From: Flavobacterium sp.
GTDB taxonomy: Bacteria > Bacteroidota > Bacteroidia > Flavobacteriales > Flavobacteriaceae
Direction of reading: 5' to 3'
NCBI GenBank assembly: GCA_024709705.1
Contig: JANJWE010000079.1
Span: 1 to 9,361, forward strand
Length of the DNA stretch: 9,361 nt
Part shown: piece after piece, positions 1 to 8,686 of the stretch
Position numbering within the stretch: position 1 is the first letter of the stretch
How the letters are laid out: the number at the start of each line of letters is the position of its first letter
Translations under genes and position numbers: made by a program
The notes under the pieces: model-generated
Databases searched by the model: none
What the model saw: only the letters and a program-made list of their open reading frames with translations
What the model was told of the DNA's origin: nothing

Positions 1-863
1 GTATTTTTCAACTCGATGGAATTGAAACGTATAAACCACATATTGCTATAATAACAAACATTAGTCCGGATCATTTAGACAGGTATGATTACAAGTTTGA
101 AAATTATATCAATGCCAAGTTTAGAATTACCATGAATCAAACGGAAGAAGATTTTTTGATCTATGATGCAGATGATGAAACGATTCAACAATGGATAAAA
201 TACAATACAATTAAAGCAACGAAAATTCCATTTTCATTGCAAGAAAAAAACAAAAACGGGGGCTTTATTAACAACAATATTATGGAAATGTACATCAACG
301 AAGAAGAATTTACAATGGAAACCAAATCAATAGCTTTGGAAGGAAAACACAATCTAAAAAACGCTATGGCAGCTACTTCTGTAGCTATGTTAATGCGTAT
401 TAGAAAACAAACTATTAGAGAAAGTTTGTCCAATTTTCAAGGGGTTGAACATCGATTGGAAAAAGTTCTTAAAATTCAAAATGTTCAATACATTAACGAT
501 AGTAAAGCAACCAATGTAAATGCGACGTTTTTTGCTTTAGATAGTATGAATGCCCCAACGGTTTGGATTGTAGGTGGTGTTGACAAAGGAAACGATTATT
601 CTGAATTGATGACTTTGGTACGCGAAAAAGTGAAAGCCATCATTTGTTTAGGGGTAGATAACAAGAAAATAATTGATGCTTTTGGTAATGTTGTAGATGT
701 CATGGTTGAAGTAACTTCTATGAGTGATGCGGTTAGAACAGCTCAACATATTGCAGAAAAAGGTGATACCGTATTGTTATCTCCGGCTTGTGCAAGCTTC
801 GATTTATTTGAAAACTACGAAGATAGAGGCAGACAATTTAAACAAGCTGTTCGAAATTTATAA
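1..863 (+). CDS. murD: UDP-N-acetylmuramoylalanine--D-glutamate ligase MurD, 3' part (5' end outside window)
   Basis: This cytoplasmic Mur ligase adds D-glutamate to UDP-MurNAc-L-Ala using ATP, the second amino-acid step of peptidoglycan precursor synthesis. The frame is open from base 3 without a start, so the gene enters from the left; about 286 residues are visible, roughly the last two-thirds of a typical MurD of about 450. Visible motifs are NISPDHLDRY (57-86) from the central ATPase domain, GKHN (342-353) at the junction to the C-terminal domain, NDSKATN (495-515), and SPACASFD (780-803) followed by F.NYEDRG near the end. SKATN and SPACASFD distinguish MurD from MurC, MurE and MurF. The P-loop (GKTTT) must lie upstream of the window. 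The ATG at 132 is internal, because the conserved NISPDHLDRY block is upstream of it in the same frame. ftsW starts 9 bp downstream, which indicates co-transcription. Identification is secure. Confidence 0.97.
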   Translation, partial: IFQLDGIETYKPHIAIITNISPDHLDRYDYKFENYINAKFRITMNQTEEDFLIYDADDETIQQWIKYNTIKATKIPFSLQEKNKNGGFINNNIMEMYINEEEFTMETKSIALEGKHNLKNAMAATSVAMLMRIRKQTIRESLSNFQGVEHRLEKVLKIQNVQYINDSKATNVNATFFALDSMNAPTVWIVGGVDKGNDYSELMTLVREKVKAIICLGVDNKKIIDAFGNVVDVMVEVTSMSDAVRTAQHIAEKGDTVLLSPACASFDLFENYEDRGRQFKQAVRNL

Positions 864-872
864 TAAATAATT

Positions 873-2159
873 ATGCTCGCACTAATAAAAAGATTAAGAG
901 GAGACAAGGTCATTTGGGCACTAGTAGCTCTATTGGCTCTGTTTTCTTTTATGCCGGTATTTAGTGCCAGTAGTAATTTGGCATATGCCGGAGCAGGTAC
1001 GGGAAATACAGTTAGTTATTTAGTAAAGCACTTAGTTCATGTTTTGTTAGGTTTTGCAATTATCTATCAAATTCATAAGGTTCCGTATCATTATTACAGA
1101 AGTATTTCTCGTTTTTTATTGCCGTTTTTGTGGATACTGTTAGCCTATACATTATTCAAAGGTACGGTTATTGCAGGAGCCAATGCAAGCCGGTGGATTC
1201 AATTGCCTTTTATTGGAATCTCTTTCCAACCCTCAACCTTGGCATTTATTGTTTTAATGGTTTTTGTGGCAAGATATCTATCTAAAACACGTGAAGAAAA
1301 AATTACTTTTAAATCGTCTTTTATCGATTTGTGGATACCGGTAGGAATTACTTTATTGTTTATTCTTCCGGCAAATTTCTCTACCGCTGCCTTAATATTT
1401 GCCATGATTTTAATGTTGGTTTTTGTTGGAAAATATCCCTTAAAATACATATTAGGCATTTTGGGTATTGGTTTACTCATGCTTACATTTTTTATTTTGG
1501 TTGCCAAAGCATTCCCAAATCCATTAACCAGTCGTGTGGATACTTGGGAAGCTAGGATAGAACGATTTATGAATGATGAAAATCAAGATCCCGATGAGGT
1601 ATATCAAATAGAAAGGGCTAAAACGGCCATTGCTTCGGGTGGTATTTATGGCTTAGGACCCGGAAAAAGTGTGCAAAAAAACTTTTTACCCCAATCGTCT
1701 TCAGATTTTATTTATGCAATCATAGTTGAAGAATTTGGCCTTTTTGGTGGCTTGAGTATTTTAGGAATCTATTTATTGCTTTTTTTCAGATTTGTAATTG
1801 CCGCTCACAAAGCCAATACTTTGTTTGGAAAATTAGTTGTGGTTGGGTTGGGATTTCCAATCGTTTTTCAAGCGTTTATCAATATGGGAGTAGCTGTAGA
1901 GCTTTTACCAACAACCGGTCAGACTCTCCCACTCATAAGTAGTGGAGGAAGTTCAATTTGGGTGACTTGTTTAGCTATTGGCATCATTATTAATGTTACC
2001 AAAAAAGAGGAAGAAATTGCTCAAGAAAATGCCGAAAAATTAAAAAGAGATGAAGCACTGCAAAAGTTGATTGACAAACAATTGGAAGAAGATAGTCTTG
2101 AGTTAAATGAAAACTCTGAAGAGGCTAATCCCATGCAAGCCGTGCTCAATAAAAAATAA
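873..2159 (+). CDS. ftsW: Septal peptidoglycan glycosyltransferase FtsW (SEDS family)
   Basis: FtsW is the integral-membrane SEDS polymerase that joins lipid II into glycan strands at the division septum, working with a class B penicillin-binding protein (FtsI). The 428 residues show about ten hydrophobic segments, starting near 13-31, 47-66 and 80-97 and ending near 355-376. The SEDS signatures are GANASRWI (101-108), [11 protein letters not shown] (256-266), [15 protein letters not shown] (275-289) and [10 protein letters not shown] (352-361). D278 matches the aspartate proposed as catalytic in FtsW and RodA. The usual QPSE and PDxGTA motifs are replaced by QPSTLAF and PANFSTA, which I believe is a Bacteroidota trait. 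A charged, helix-prone cytoplasmic tail of about 50 residues follows the last membrane segment. FtsW rather than RodA is favoured because it lies between murD and murG. The ATG follows murD by 9 bp and has no Shine-Dalgarno sequence. Confidence 0.96.
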   Translation: MLALIKRLRGDKVIWALVALLALFSFMPVFSASSNLAYAGAGTGNTVSYLVKHLVHVLLGFAIIYQIHKVPYHYYRSISRFLLPFLWILLAYTLFKGTVIAGANASRWIQLPFIGISFQPSTLAFIVLMVFVARYLSKTREEKITFKSSFIDLWIPVGITLLFILPANFSTAALIFAMILMLVFVGKYPLKYILGILGIGLLMLTFFILVAKAFPNPLTSRVDTWEARIERFMNDENQDPDEVYQIERAKTAIASGGIYGLGPGKSVQKNFLPQSSSDFIYAIIVEEFGLFGGLSILGIYLLLFFRFVIAAHKANTLFGKLVVVGLGFPIVFQAFINMGVAVELLPTTGQTLPLISSGGSSIWVTCLAIGIIINVTKKEEEIAQENAEKLKRDEALQKLIDKQLEEDSLELNENSEEANPMQAVLNKK

Positions 2160-2166
2160 GTATACC

Positions 2167-3264
2167 ATGCAAAAATTAAAATTCATCATTAGTGGCGGAG
2201 GAACCGGAGGACATATTTATCCGGCAATAGCTATTGCAGATGAGTTAAAAGTTCAGTTTCCGGATTGTGAAATCCTTTTTGTTGGAGCAAAAGATAAAAT
2301 GGAAATGAAAAAAGTTCCTCAAGCCGGATATCAAATCAAAGTTTTGTGGATTTCAGGATTGCAACGAAAGTTAACATTGTCTAATCTTTTGTTTCCGGTC
2401 AAATTGATTTTTAGTATGGTCAAATCGTATTTTATTTTGAAAAGTTTTAAGCCAAATGTAGTAATAGGCACCGGAGGATTTGCATCTGGAGCTGTAGTTA
2501 AAACCGCTTCTTGGATAGGGTTACCAACTTTAATTCAAGAACAAAATTCTTACCCTGGAATTACAAATAAATGGCTTTCTAAAACGGTAGATACTATTTG
2601 TGTTGCCTATGAGAATTTGAATTCTTTTTTTCCGGAAAATAAAATAAAGTTCACTGGGAATCCGGTTAGACAAGATTTGTTAAGTCTAACCGATAAAAAA
2701 ATTGATGCCTTAGCCTATTTTGCCTTAGATGCTACTCAAAAAACACTTTTGGTCTTGGGGGGAAGCCTAGGCTCAAAAAAAATTAATGAATTGATTGCCG
2801 AAAAAATAGATTTATTCATACAACAACGGTATCAAATAATTTGGCAAACCGGCTCATTATACTTTGAACAATACAGTCATTTCAATCAAAAAGGGAATGT
2901 AAAAGTGGTATCTTTTATTGACCGAATGGATTATGTATATGCAGCAGCGGATGTCATTATATCCCGATCGGGTGCTTCATCGGTATCCGAACTTTGTATA
3001 GTAGGGAAACCGGTAATTTTTATACCTTCTCCTAATGTAGCAGAAGATCATCAAACCCAAAATGCAAAGGCTATTGCCAATAAAAACGGTGCTATTTTAA
3101 TAAAAGAATCTGAGTTAGAAAACAGATTTGATTCGGTATTTCTGGATTTGATTGCCAATCCGAAGGAACAAATACGTTTAGGAACAAACATTCATGAGAT
3201 GGCCAGACCCGAAGCAACTAAAGATATTGTAAAAGAAATTGTCCAATTGATTAGCAAAAAATAA
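2167..3264 (+). CDS. murG: UDP-GlcNAc:lipid I N-acetylglucosaminyltransferase MurG
   Basis: MurG transfers GlcNAc from UDP-GlcNAc to lipid I on the inner face of the cytoplasmic membrane, making lipid II, which FtsW then uses. The 365-residue protein has the GT-B two-domain layout. The N-terminal acceptor domain carries the glycine-rich loop GGGTGGH (10-16) and EQNSYPG (125-131). The C-terminal donor domain begins after FTGNPVR (162-168) and carries LGGSLGS (197-203), [11 protein letters not shown] (266-276, with E275 at the position expected to contact the UDP ribose) and EDHQTQNA (293-300). The length is normal. The frame could start at an ATG at 2107, but that would add 20 residues unlike MurG and overlap ftsW by 53 bases; the ATG at 2167, 7 bp after ftsW, puts the glycine-rich loop at the expected distance from the N-terminus. 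murC begins 1 bp after its stop. Confidence 0.97.
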   Translation: MQKLKFIISGGGTGGHIYPAIAIADELKVQFPDCEILFVGAKDKMEMKKVPQAGYQIKVLWISGLQRKLTLSNLLFPVKLIFSMVKSYFILKSFKPNVVIGTGGFASGAVVKTASWIGLPTLIQEQNSYPGITNKWLSKTVDTICVAYENLNSFFPENKIKFTGNPVRQDLLSLTDKKIDALAYFALDATQKTLLVLGGSLGSKKINELIAEKIDLFIQQRYQIIWQTGSLYFEQYSHFNQKGNVKVVSFIDRMDYVYAAADVIISRSGASSVSELCIVGKPVIFIPSPNVAEDHQTQNAKAIANKNGAILIKESELENRFDSVFLDLIANPKEQIRLGTNIHEMARPEATKDIVKEIVQLISKK

Positions 3265-3265
3265 A

Positions 3266-4618
3266 ATGAACTTGAATCAAGTACATAATGTGTATTTTAT
3301 AGGTATTGGAGGTATTGGAATGAGTGCCTTGGCTCGCTATTTTTATCTTTTGGGAAAAGAGGTGTGCGGTTATGATAAAACTCAAACCGAACTTACAGAC
3401 GATCTTCAATCCATGGGTATGCAGGTACATTACGAGGATTCAATTCAACATATTCCTGCAGATTTCAACCCGGAAAATACGGTAGTTATTGTTACCCCTG
3501 CAGTGCCTACTTCGCATTCAGAATGGAATTTTTTTAAAACGAATGAATTTACCATTTTAAAAAGAGCAGAAGCCTTGGGTTTAATTACCCAAGATACCTT
3601 CTGCTTTGCAGTTGCCGGAACACACGGAAAAACAACAACATCAAGTATTTTGGGTCATATATTGGTTCAATCCGGAGTGGATGTTACCGCTTTTTTAGGA
3701 GGAATAGTTGAGAATTACAATTCCAATTTGATAGGAAAAGGAAAATCAGTTTCTGTTGTTGAAGCCGATGAGTTTGATCGTTCTTTTTTGAAGTTACATC
3801 CCAATATGGCTTGCATAACGTCAATGGATGCCGATCATTTAGATATTTATGGAAATTCGCAAAGTATTGAAAATGCATTTGAGGAATTCTCCAGGAAAGT
3901 TGAAAATCCTAACCAACTTTTTATTCCAAAGGGCCTTCCTCTGAATGGATTAAAAATTGCCATAAATGAACCAACCGATTTTAGTGCATTTAATATCAGA
4001 ATTGAAAAGAGCACCTATGTTTTTGATGTACAAACGCCCGATGAAATAATATATGATATTCGTTTTAAATTGCCTGGTAAACATAATTTAATGAATGCAC
4101 TCATGGCTTTGGCTATGGCTAAAAACTACGGTACCCCAACCGAACATATAGTCAAAGCTTTGGGTTCATTTAACGGAATTAAAAGACGGTTTTCCTATCA
4201 AATTCAAACCGAAGGTTTGGTATATATTGACGATTATGCACATCATCCAACTGAGATAAATGCAGTATATCAAGCGGTTCGAGAGCTTTACCCCAATCAA
4301 AAAACAGTGGCAATTTTTCAACCTCATTTGTTTAGTAGAACCCAAGATTTTGCAGATGATTTTGCAGCAAGTTTAGCTCAATTTGACGAAGTGATTTTGC
4401 TGGAGATTTATCCGGCAAGAGAATTACCAATAGAAGGTGTAACTTCAAGTTGGCTTCTTTCAAAAATTAACAATCAAAATAAAAAATTAGTTTCAAAAAA
4501 TCAATTATTTATCGAGTTGCAAGATGCAAATGCTACCGTCTATGTTACAATTGGAGCCGGAGATATTGGTGAAATGGTAGGGGCTATAAAAAATAAGTTG
4601 TATGAAAAAATTTCTTAA
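3266..4618 (+). CDS. murC: UDP-N-acetylmuramate--L-alanine ligase MurC
   Basis: MurC is the cytoplasmic ATP-dependent ligase that adds L-alanine to UDP-MurNAc, the first amino acid of the stem peptide. The 450-residue protein has the three Mur-ligase domains. The Rossmann-like UDP-binding domain opens with FIGIGGIGMSALA (11-23). The central ATPase has the P-loop AGTHGKTTT (117-125, K122), EADEFDRSF (166-174) and DADHLDIYG (188-196). The C-terminal domain starts near KHNLMNA (272-278) and holds KRRF (306-309), DDYAHHPTE (322-330) and FQPHLFSRT (351-359). GIGGIGMS and DDYAHHPTE separate MurC from the other ligases; the related recycling ligase Mpl shares some motifs, but the dcw position and the length favour MurC. 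It starts 1 bp after murG, and its last 17 bases overlap ftsQ in another frame, so translation of the three genes is probably coupled. Confidence 0.97.
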   Translation: MNLNQVHNVYFIGIGGIGMSALARYFYLLGKEVCGYDKTQTELTDDLQSMGMQVHYEDSIQHIPADFNPENTVVIVTPAVPTSHSEWNFFKTNEFTILKRAEALGLITQDTFCFAVAGTHGKTTTSSILGHILVQSGVDVTAFLGGIVENYNSNLIGKGKSVSVVEADEFDRSFLKLHPNMACITSMDADHLDIYGNSQSIENAFEEFSRKVENPNQLFIPKGLPLNGLKIAINEPTDFSAFNIRIEKSTYVFDVQTPDEIIYDIRFKLPGKHNLMNALMALAMAKNYGTPTEHIVKALGSFNGIKRRFSYQIQTEGLVYIDDYAHHPTEINAVYQAVRELYPNQKTVAIFQPHLFSRTQDFADDFAASLAQFDEVILLEIYPARELPIEGVTSSWLLSKINNQNKKLVSKNQLFIELQDANATVYVTIGAGDIGEMVGAIKNKLYEKIS

Positions 4619-5327
4619 CTGGACCAATTTGAGATTGATGTTGATGATCCTCATTTTAGGGGGTTTGCTTTCATTTACAACGCATAGAAATAATAACCGA
4701 AAATTGCTTCAATCAACAGTCGAATTTTTAAATGAGGAGCCTCTTTTTGTGACACATGAAACGGTTAATAAATTGTTAATAGAAAATAAAAAACATGCTT
4801 CCAGTATACAGAAAGTTGCTTTAGATTTGAATAATTTGGAAAGAACTATCAACAAGCATCAGATGATTGAAAATGCAGAGGTATATGTTACTGTTGATGG
4901 TCATCTAAAGGCTGTGGTGAAACAAAAAACACCGGTTGCAAGGCTTTTCGAAGGAAGAGATTCTTATTACATTGATTCTAAAGGAACTAAGATGCCGCTT
5001 TCAGATAATTATTCGGCCAGAGTTCCCTTGGTTTTAGGGTCAGTAGAAGGTGAAAATAGAGAAAATTTCATAACGTTATTTCGATTGATTCACCAAGATG
5101 ATTTTTTAAAAAAGAATATTATTGGAATAGAAATTCTACCCAATGGTAGCGTAAAAATGAAGAATCGGAATTTCGATTTTGTTATTGATTTTGGAAAACC
5201 GGTAAGCGTAGAAAAAAAATTAAACAATTATAAAGCCTTTTTTCAAAAAGCAGTTCAAGATAGCCTTTTGGAAAAATATAAAATAATAAATCTCAAGTTC
5301 ACTCAACAAGTGGTTTGCACAAAATAG
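4602..5327 (+). CDS. ftsQ: Cell division protein FtsQ (bitopic divisome protein, DivIB/FtsQ family)
   Basis: FtsQ is a single-pass inner-membrane protein that links the cytoplasmic Z-ring proteins to the periplasmic FtsB/FtsL/FtsW/FtsI complex. The 241 residues comprise a short basic cytoplasmic end, one membrane helix at about 11-26, and a periplasmic region. Residues about 37-108 look like the POTRA domain, ending with the VKQKTPVARL stretch (106-115) that in this family leads into the beta domain. YYIDSKGTKMPLS (122-134) and RVPLVLG (140-146) match the beta-domain pattern in which a residue or cofactor reference 'D.G..ml' precedes a conserved 'PVl.G'. Sequence conservation in FtsQ is low, so position between murC and ftsA supports the call strongly. 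The ATG lies inside murC, 17 bases before the end of that gene. The protein ends near residue 241 after a lysine-rich alpha-helical stretch. Confidence 0.9.
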   Translation: MKKFLNWTNLRLMLMILILGGLLSFTTHRNNNRKLLQSTVEFLNEEPLFVTHETVNKLLIENKKHASSIQKVALDLNNLERTINKHQMIENAEVYVTVDGHLKAVVKQKTPVARLFEGRDSYYIDSKGTKMPLSDNYSARVPLVLGSVEGENRENFITLFRLIHQDDFLKKNIIGIEILPNGSVKMKNRNFDFVIDFGKPVSVEKKLNNYKAFFQKAVQDSLLEKYKIINLKFTQQVVCTK

Positions 5328-5334
5328 TTTGATT

Positions 5335-6699
5335 ATGAAAAACGATAACATTGCTGTAGGTTTAGATATTGGTACCACCAAGATTGTGGCCATGATTGGT
5401 CGTAAAAATGAGTACGGGAAATTGGAAATTCTCGGAGTTGGCAAATCTAAAAGTTTAGGAGTACATCGCGGTGTGGTAAACAACATTACCCAAACCATTC
5501 AATCTATTCAAGCCGCTATTACTGAGGCCGAAAATAACTCCGGTTACATGATAAAAGATGTCGTAGTTGGGATTGCCGGACAACATATTAGAAGTATTCA
5601 GCATAGTGATTATATCAGTAGAAGTAACCCTGATGAAGTTATTTGCGATAAAGATATTGAGCAACTAATCAATCAAGTGCACAAATTGGCCATGTTGCCC
5701 GGTGAAGAAATTATTCATGTTCTGCCACAGGAATTCAAAATAGATGGACAATCTGAGATTAAAGAACCTATCGGAATGTATGGTGGTAGATTGGAAAGTA
5801 GTTTTCATGTGGTTGTAGGTCATGCCGCATCTATTCGAAATGTGGGAAGATGCATACAAAGTGCCGGAATAGAATTGTCTGGACTGACATTGGAACCGTT
5901 AGCCTCTTCAGATGCCGTATTGAGTCAAGAAGAAAAAGAAGCCGGAGTTGCATTAATTGATATTGGGGGAGGAACCACTGATTTGGCCATTTTTAAAGAT
6001 GGCATAATTCGACATACAGCTGTTATACCATTTGGTGGAAATGTAATTACTGACGATATAAAAGAAGGCTGTTCTATAATTGAAAAGCAAGCCGAGTTGT
6101 TAAAAGTAAAATTTGGATCTGCTTGGCCCGGAGAAAATAAAGACAACGAAATTGTTTCAATTCCCGGATTGAGAGGAAGAGAGCCTAAAGAGATTTCGTT
6201 AAAAAATTTATCCAAAATTATCAATGCCAGAGTAGTAGAAATTATTGAGCAAGTTTTTGACGAAATTAAATCTTATGGTCATGAAGACCCTAAAAAGAAG
6301 CTTATTGCAGGAATTGTATTAACCGGGGGTGGTGCTCAACTCAAGCACATTAAGCAACTTGTTGAATATATAACCGGAATGGATACGCGTATAGGTTATC
6401 CCAATGAACATTTAGCCGGAAATTCTGATGAAGAAATGTCAAGCCCATTGTATGCTACTGCAGTAGGATTGATGATGAATAGCATAAATAACAATACCAA
6501 AAGTGCCATTTTAATGTCAGAAATGGAACAAACGGTATCATATGAAGTAAAACTAGAGGAACCCAAATCTAATCCTGAAGTTATTGCTCAAATAGAAAAA
6601 GAAGTCAAAGTGGAAGAAAGTACGGAAAAGCAAATCAAACGCTCTTTCTTTGACAAATATGTAGAAAAAATAAAAGAATTTTTAGACAATGCAGAGTAA
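5335..6699 (+). CDS. ftsA: Cell division protein FtsA (actin-like Z-ring membrane anchor)
   Basis: FtsA is an actin-family ATPase that polymerises beneath the membrane, tethers FtsZ through the FtsZ C-terminal peptide and recruits later division proteins. The 454 residues contain the actin-type phosphate-1 motif VGLDIGTTKI (8-17), the FtsA-specific 1C (SHS2) domain at about 28-165 with VLPQEF (129-134) and PIGMYGGRLE (145-154), the phosphate-2 motif LIDIGGGTTDLAIF (207-220) and the adenosine-site motif LTGGGAQL (329-336). A variable acidic linker (about 395-432) leads to a terminal stretch at 435-454 with alternating basic, acidic and aromatic residues, a candidate membrane-binding amphipathic helix. 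A TTG in frame at 5329 would add two residues; the ATG at 5335 is preferred. The gene starts 7 bp after ftsQ. No regulatory site is evident between them. Identification is secure. Confidence 0.97.
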   Translation: MKNDNIAVGLDIGTTKIVAMIGRKNEYGKLEILGVGKSKSLGVHRGVVNNITQTIQSIQAAITEAENNSGYMIKDVVVGIAGQHIRSIQHSDYISRSNPDEVICDKDIEQLINQVHKLAMLPGEEIIHVLPQEFKIDGQSEIKEPIGMYGGRLESSFHVVVGHAASIRNVGRCIQSAGIELSGLTLEPLASSDAVLSQEEKEAGVALIDIGGGTTDLAIFKDGIIRHTAVIPFGGNVITDDIKEGCSIIEKQAELLKVKFGSAWPGENKDNEIVSIPGLRGREPKEISLKNLSKIINARVVEIIEQVFDEIKSYGHEDPKKKLIAGIVLTGGGAQLKHIKQLVEYITGMDTRIGYPNEHLAGNSDEEMSSPLYATAVGLMMNSINNNTKSAILMSEMEQTVSYEVKLEEPKSNPEVIAQIEKEVKVEESTEKQIKRSFFDKYVEKIKEFLDNAE

Positions 6700-6742
6700 T
6701 CTCCAGTGTCATTAAATAATAGAATCAGCAAAACCAAGAATT

Positions 6743-8668
6743 ATGATAAGCAACTCAGAATTTGGAAGCATTTCATTTGATTTACCCAAAAATCAATCAA
6801 ATGTAATTAAAGTAATTGGCGTAGGTGGTGGCGGTAGCAATGCCATAAACCACATGTTTAAACAAGGTATTAAAGGTGTAGATTTTGTAGTGTGTAACAC
6901 CGATTCTCAAGCATTGCAAAATAGCCCGGTTCCTAATAAAATTCAATTGGGTGTCAGCCTAACTGAGGGATTAGGAGCAGGAGCCAATCCGGAAGTTGGT
7001 CAACAATCTGCCATTGAAAGTGTAGATGACATAGCCAAAATGTTGGATAGCAATACCAAAATGGTTTTTATTACCGCAGGTATGGGTGGAGGTACCGGTA
7101 CAGGTGCTGCTCCGGTTATTGCACAAATGGCTAAAGAAAAAGAAATTTTAACCGTTGGAATTGTTACAATACCTTTTCAGTTTGAAGGTAAAGTACGTTC
7201 AGAACAAGCCATGAATGGGGTGGAACGTTTGAGAAAACAAGTTGACTCGTTGATTGTAATTAACAATAACAAACTTAGAGAGGTTTATGGAAATTTGGGT
7301 TTCAAAGCCGGTTTCTCTAAAGCAGATGAAGTATTGGCCACTGCCTCAAGAGGTATTGCCGAAGTAATTACGCATCACTATACTCAAAATATCGACTTAA
7401 AAGATGCCAAAACTGTACTTTCCAATAGTGGAACTGCTATAATGGGGTCGGCCACAGCTTCTGGTGATACCAGAGCCAAAGAGGCTATTGTTGCGGCTTT
7501 AGATTCTCCACTTCTTAATGATAATAAAATTACAGGTGCCAAAAACGTATTGTTGCTTATCGTTTCTGGATCTACCGAAATTACTATTGATGAAATTGGT
7601 GAAATTAATGATCACATTCAAGCCGAAGCCGGTTATAATGCCAATATTATCATGGGGGTTGGTGAAGATGAAGCTTTAGGCGATTCTATTGCTGTTACTA
7701 TTATTGCGACAGGTTTTAATGTTGAACAACAAAAAGGTATTGTAAATGCAGAACCGCAACGCATTATTCACTCTTTGGAGGAAAATCAAACCAATACGAT
7801 TGATTTAACCCCAAAAGCTTTCACACCACAAGATAATAAAGCTAGTTCAGACGACTTGGGAAACGAACCCACAACTAAAGTTGTTTTTGAACTCTTAGAC
7901 GACTTGGAAGTTATTGAAGCTAAAGTGGTTTCTGATTTGATTCCGACAACAGAAAATATTAAGAATATTGAAGTAGTTTTCGAACTTGTAGATCCTAAAG
8001 CAGAACACACTCTTTTGGCAACTACACCGGAGATAAGAGAAATCTTGGTTAAAGATCCGGAGTTTGTTATTGTTGAAAAAGAACAAGTGGCTTTGTCCTT
8101 TGATTTACCCGTTGAAAATACTAAAACCTACGCTAATGAGCAACCCATCCTTTTTGACCTAAATCCTACACAAACCAACGAAATCAAAGTGAATGACCCA
8201 ATGCAAGTTATTCCTATGACAGAAGTAAACGAAACCGGGGTTGTTCGTTATTCTTTAGAAGAATACATGGAGATTGAAAACGAGCTTTTGCAATCAAAAC
8301 CCATAGAGAATAAAGTAGAAGAACCTGTTAATGAGGAATTAAATATTACGATTAAAAAAATTGAAGAAACACCCAAGTTTGGTAATTCTTATGATGAAAT
8401 TAATCCTATAGAAATGACCATCGAAGAAACCCTTCGTCTACGGGCTGATGACAGAAGAAAGAGACTAAAAGAATTTAATTACAAGTTTCACAACAATTCT
8501 TCTAAATTGGATGAAATGGAAAAAGTACCTGCTTACAAGAGATTAGGTGTAGATTTGCCAACCAATACAACTTCGAGCAATCAATCCAGAATGTCGTTGG
8601 GGATTGATAGCAATGATGATAATCAGTTGCGAACTAACAATTCTTTTTTACATGATAATGTAGATTAA
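6743..8668 (+). CDS. ftsZ: Cell division protein FtsZ (tubulin-like GTPase) with very long C-terminal linker
   Basis: FtsZ is the tubulin-homologous GTPase that forms the cytoplasmic Z-ring. The GTPase and C-terminal core domains span about 20-335: VGGGGSNAI (27-35), the tubulin signature GGGTGTG (115-121), the synergy-loop aspartates in NIDLKD (216-221; D218 and D221) and GFNV at 324-327. At 641 residues it is far longer than the 380-400 of Escherichia coli or Bacillus FtsZ. The excess is an acidic, low-complexity, probably disordered linker (about 340-590), in which F-[DE]-L motifs recur and [14 protein letters not shown] (502-515) stands out. [12 protein letters not shown] (594-605) resembles the FtsA-binding peptide but is followed by 36 more residues ending FLHDNVD. 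No indel or frameshift interrupts the frame. The ATG is 43 bp after ftsA; that gap shows no clear promoter or Shine-Dalgarno sequence. A strong terminator follows. Confidence 0.98.
   Translation: MISNSEFGSISFDLPKNQSNVIKVIGVGGGGSNAINHMFKQGIKGVDFVVCNTDSQALQNSPVPNKIQLGVSLTEGLGAGANPEVGQQSAIESVDDIAKMLDSNTKMVFITAGMGGGTGTGAAPVIAQMAKEKEILTVGIVTIPFQFEGKVRSEQAMNGVERLRKQVDSLIVINNNKLREVYGNLGFKAGFSKADEVLATASRGIAEVITHHYTQNIDLKDAKTVLSNSGTAIMGSATASGDTRAKEAIVAALDSPLLNDNKITGAKNVLLLIVSGSTEITIDEIGEINDHIQAEAGYNANIIMGVGEDEALGDSIAVTIIATGFNVEQQKGIVNAEPQRIIHSLEENQTNTIDLTPKAFTPQDNKASSDDLGNEPTTKVVFELLDDLEVIEAKVVSDLIPTTENIKNIEVVFELVDPKAEHTLLATTPEIREILVKDPEFVIVEKEQVALSFDLPVENTKTYANEQPILFDLNPTQTNEIKVNDPMQVIPMTEVNETGVVRYSLEEYMEIENELLQSKPIENKVEEPVNEELNITIKKIEETPKFGNSYDEINPIEMTIEETLRLRADDRRKRLKEFNYKFHNNSSKLDEMEKVPAYKRLGVDLPTNTTSSNQSRMSLGIDSNDDNQLRTNNSFLHDNVD
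7880..8161 (+). repeat. Recurring F-[DE]-L peptide motifs within the FtsZ linker
   Basis: Four copies of a short hydrophobic-Phe-acidic-Leu motif are spread over this part of the ftsZ coding region: VVFELLDD (F382), VVFELVDP (F413), LSFDLPVE (F453) and ILFDLNPT (F471). A fifth copy, ISFDLPKN (F12), lies at the protein's N-terminus before the GTPase domain. The F12 and F453 copies share 12 identical bases, TTTGATTTACCC, at 6776-6787 and 8099-8110, both in the same codon register. These are dispersed, degenerate motifs and not a tandem DNA repeat. I infer a short linear binding motif or a self-interaction element, but neither has been shown from the sequence. Confidence 0.5.
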
Positions 8669-8686
8669 ATCCAATATCAACCCATG

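Noticed and set aside
185..433. Minus-strand open frames inside murD, ftsW, murC, ftsQ, ftsA and ftsZ
   Set aside because: All are short, lie wholly or mostly opposite well-conserved coding regions and have no recognisable domain; they are frame shadows.
132..863. ATG at 132 as the start of a complete 243-residue protein
   Set aside because: The same frame is open upstream and encodes the conserved MurD NISPDHLDRY block, so the gene is truncated by the window edge and the ATG is internal.
1331..1555. Plus-strand 74-codon open frame inside ftsW
   Set aside because: It sits entirely within ftsW in another frame, and its product has no recognisable features.
2107..2166. Upstream start for murG at 2107
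   Set aside because: It would add 20 residues with no MurG similarity and overlap ftsW by 53 bases; the ATG at 2167 gives the normal distance to GGGTGGH.
5329..5334. TTG start for ftsA at 5329
   Set aside because: It adds only two residues and an ATG follows in frame at 5335; ATG is much the commoner start.
6700..6742. Promoter for ftsZ in the 43 bp gap after ftsA
   Set aside because: No TAnnTTTG-like box or hairpin is visible; ftsZ is more simply read as part of the operon, though a promoter inside ftsA cannot be excluded by eye.
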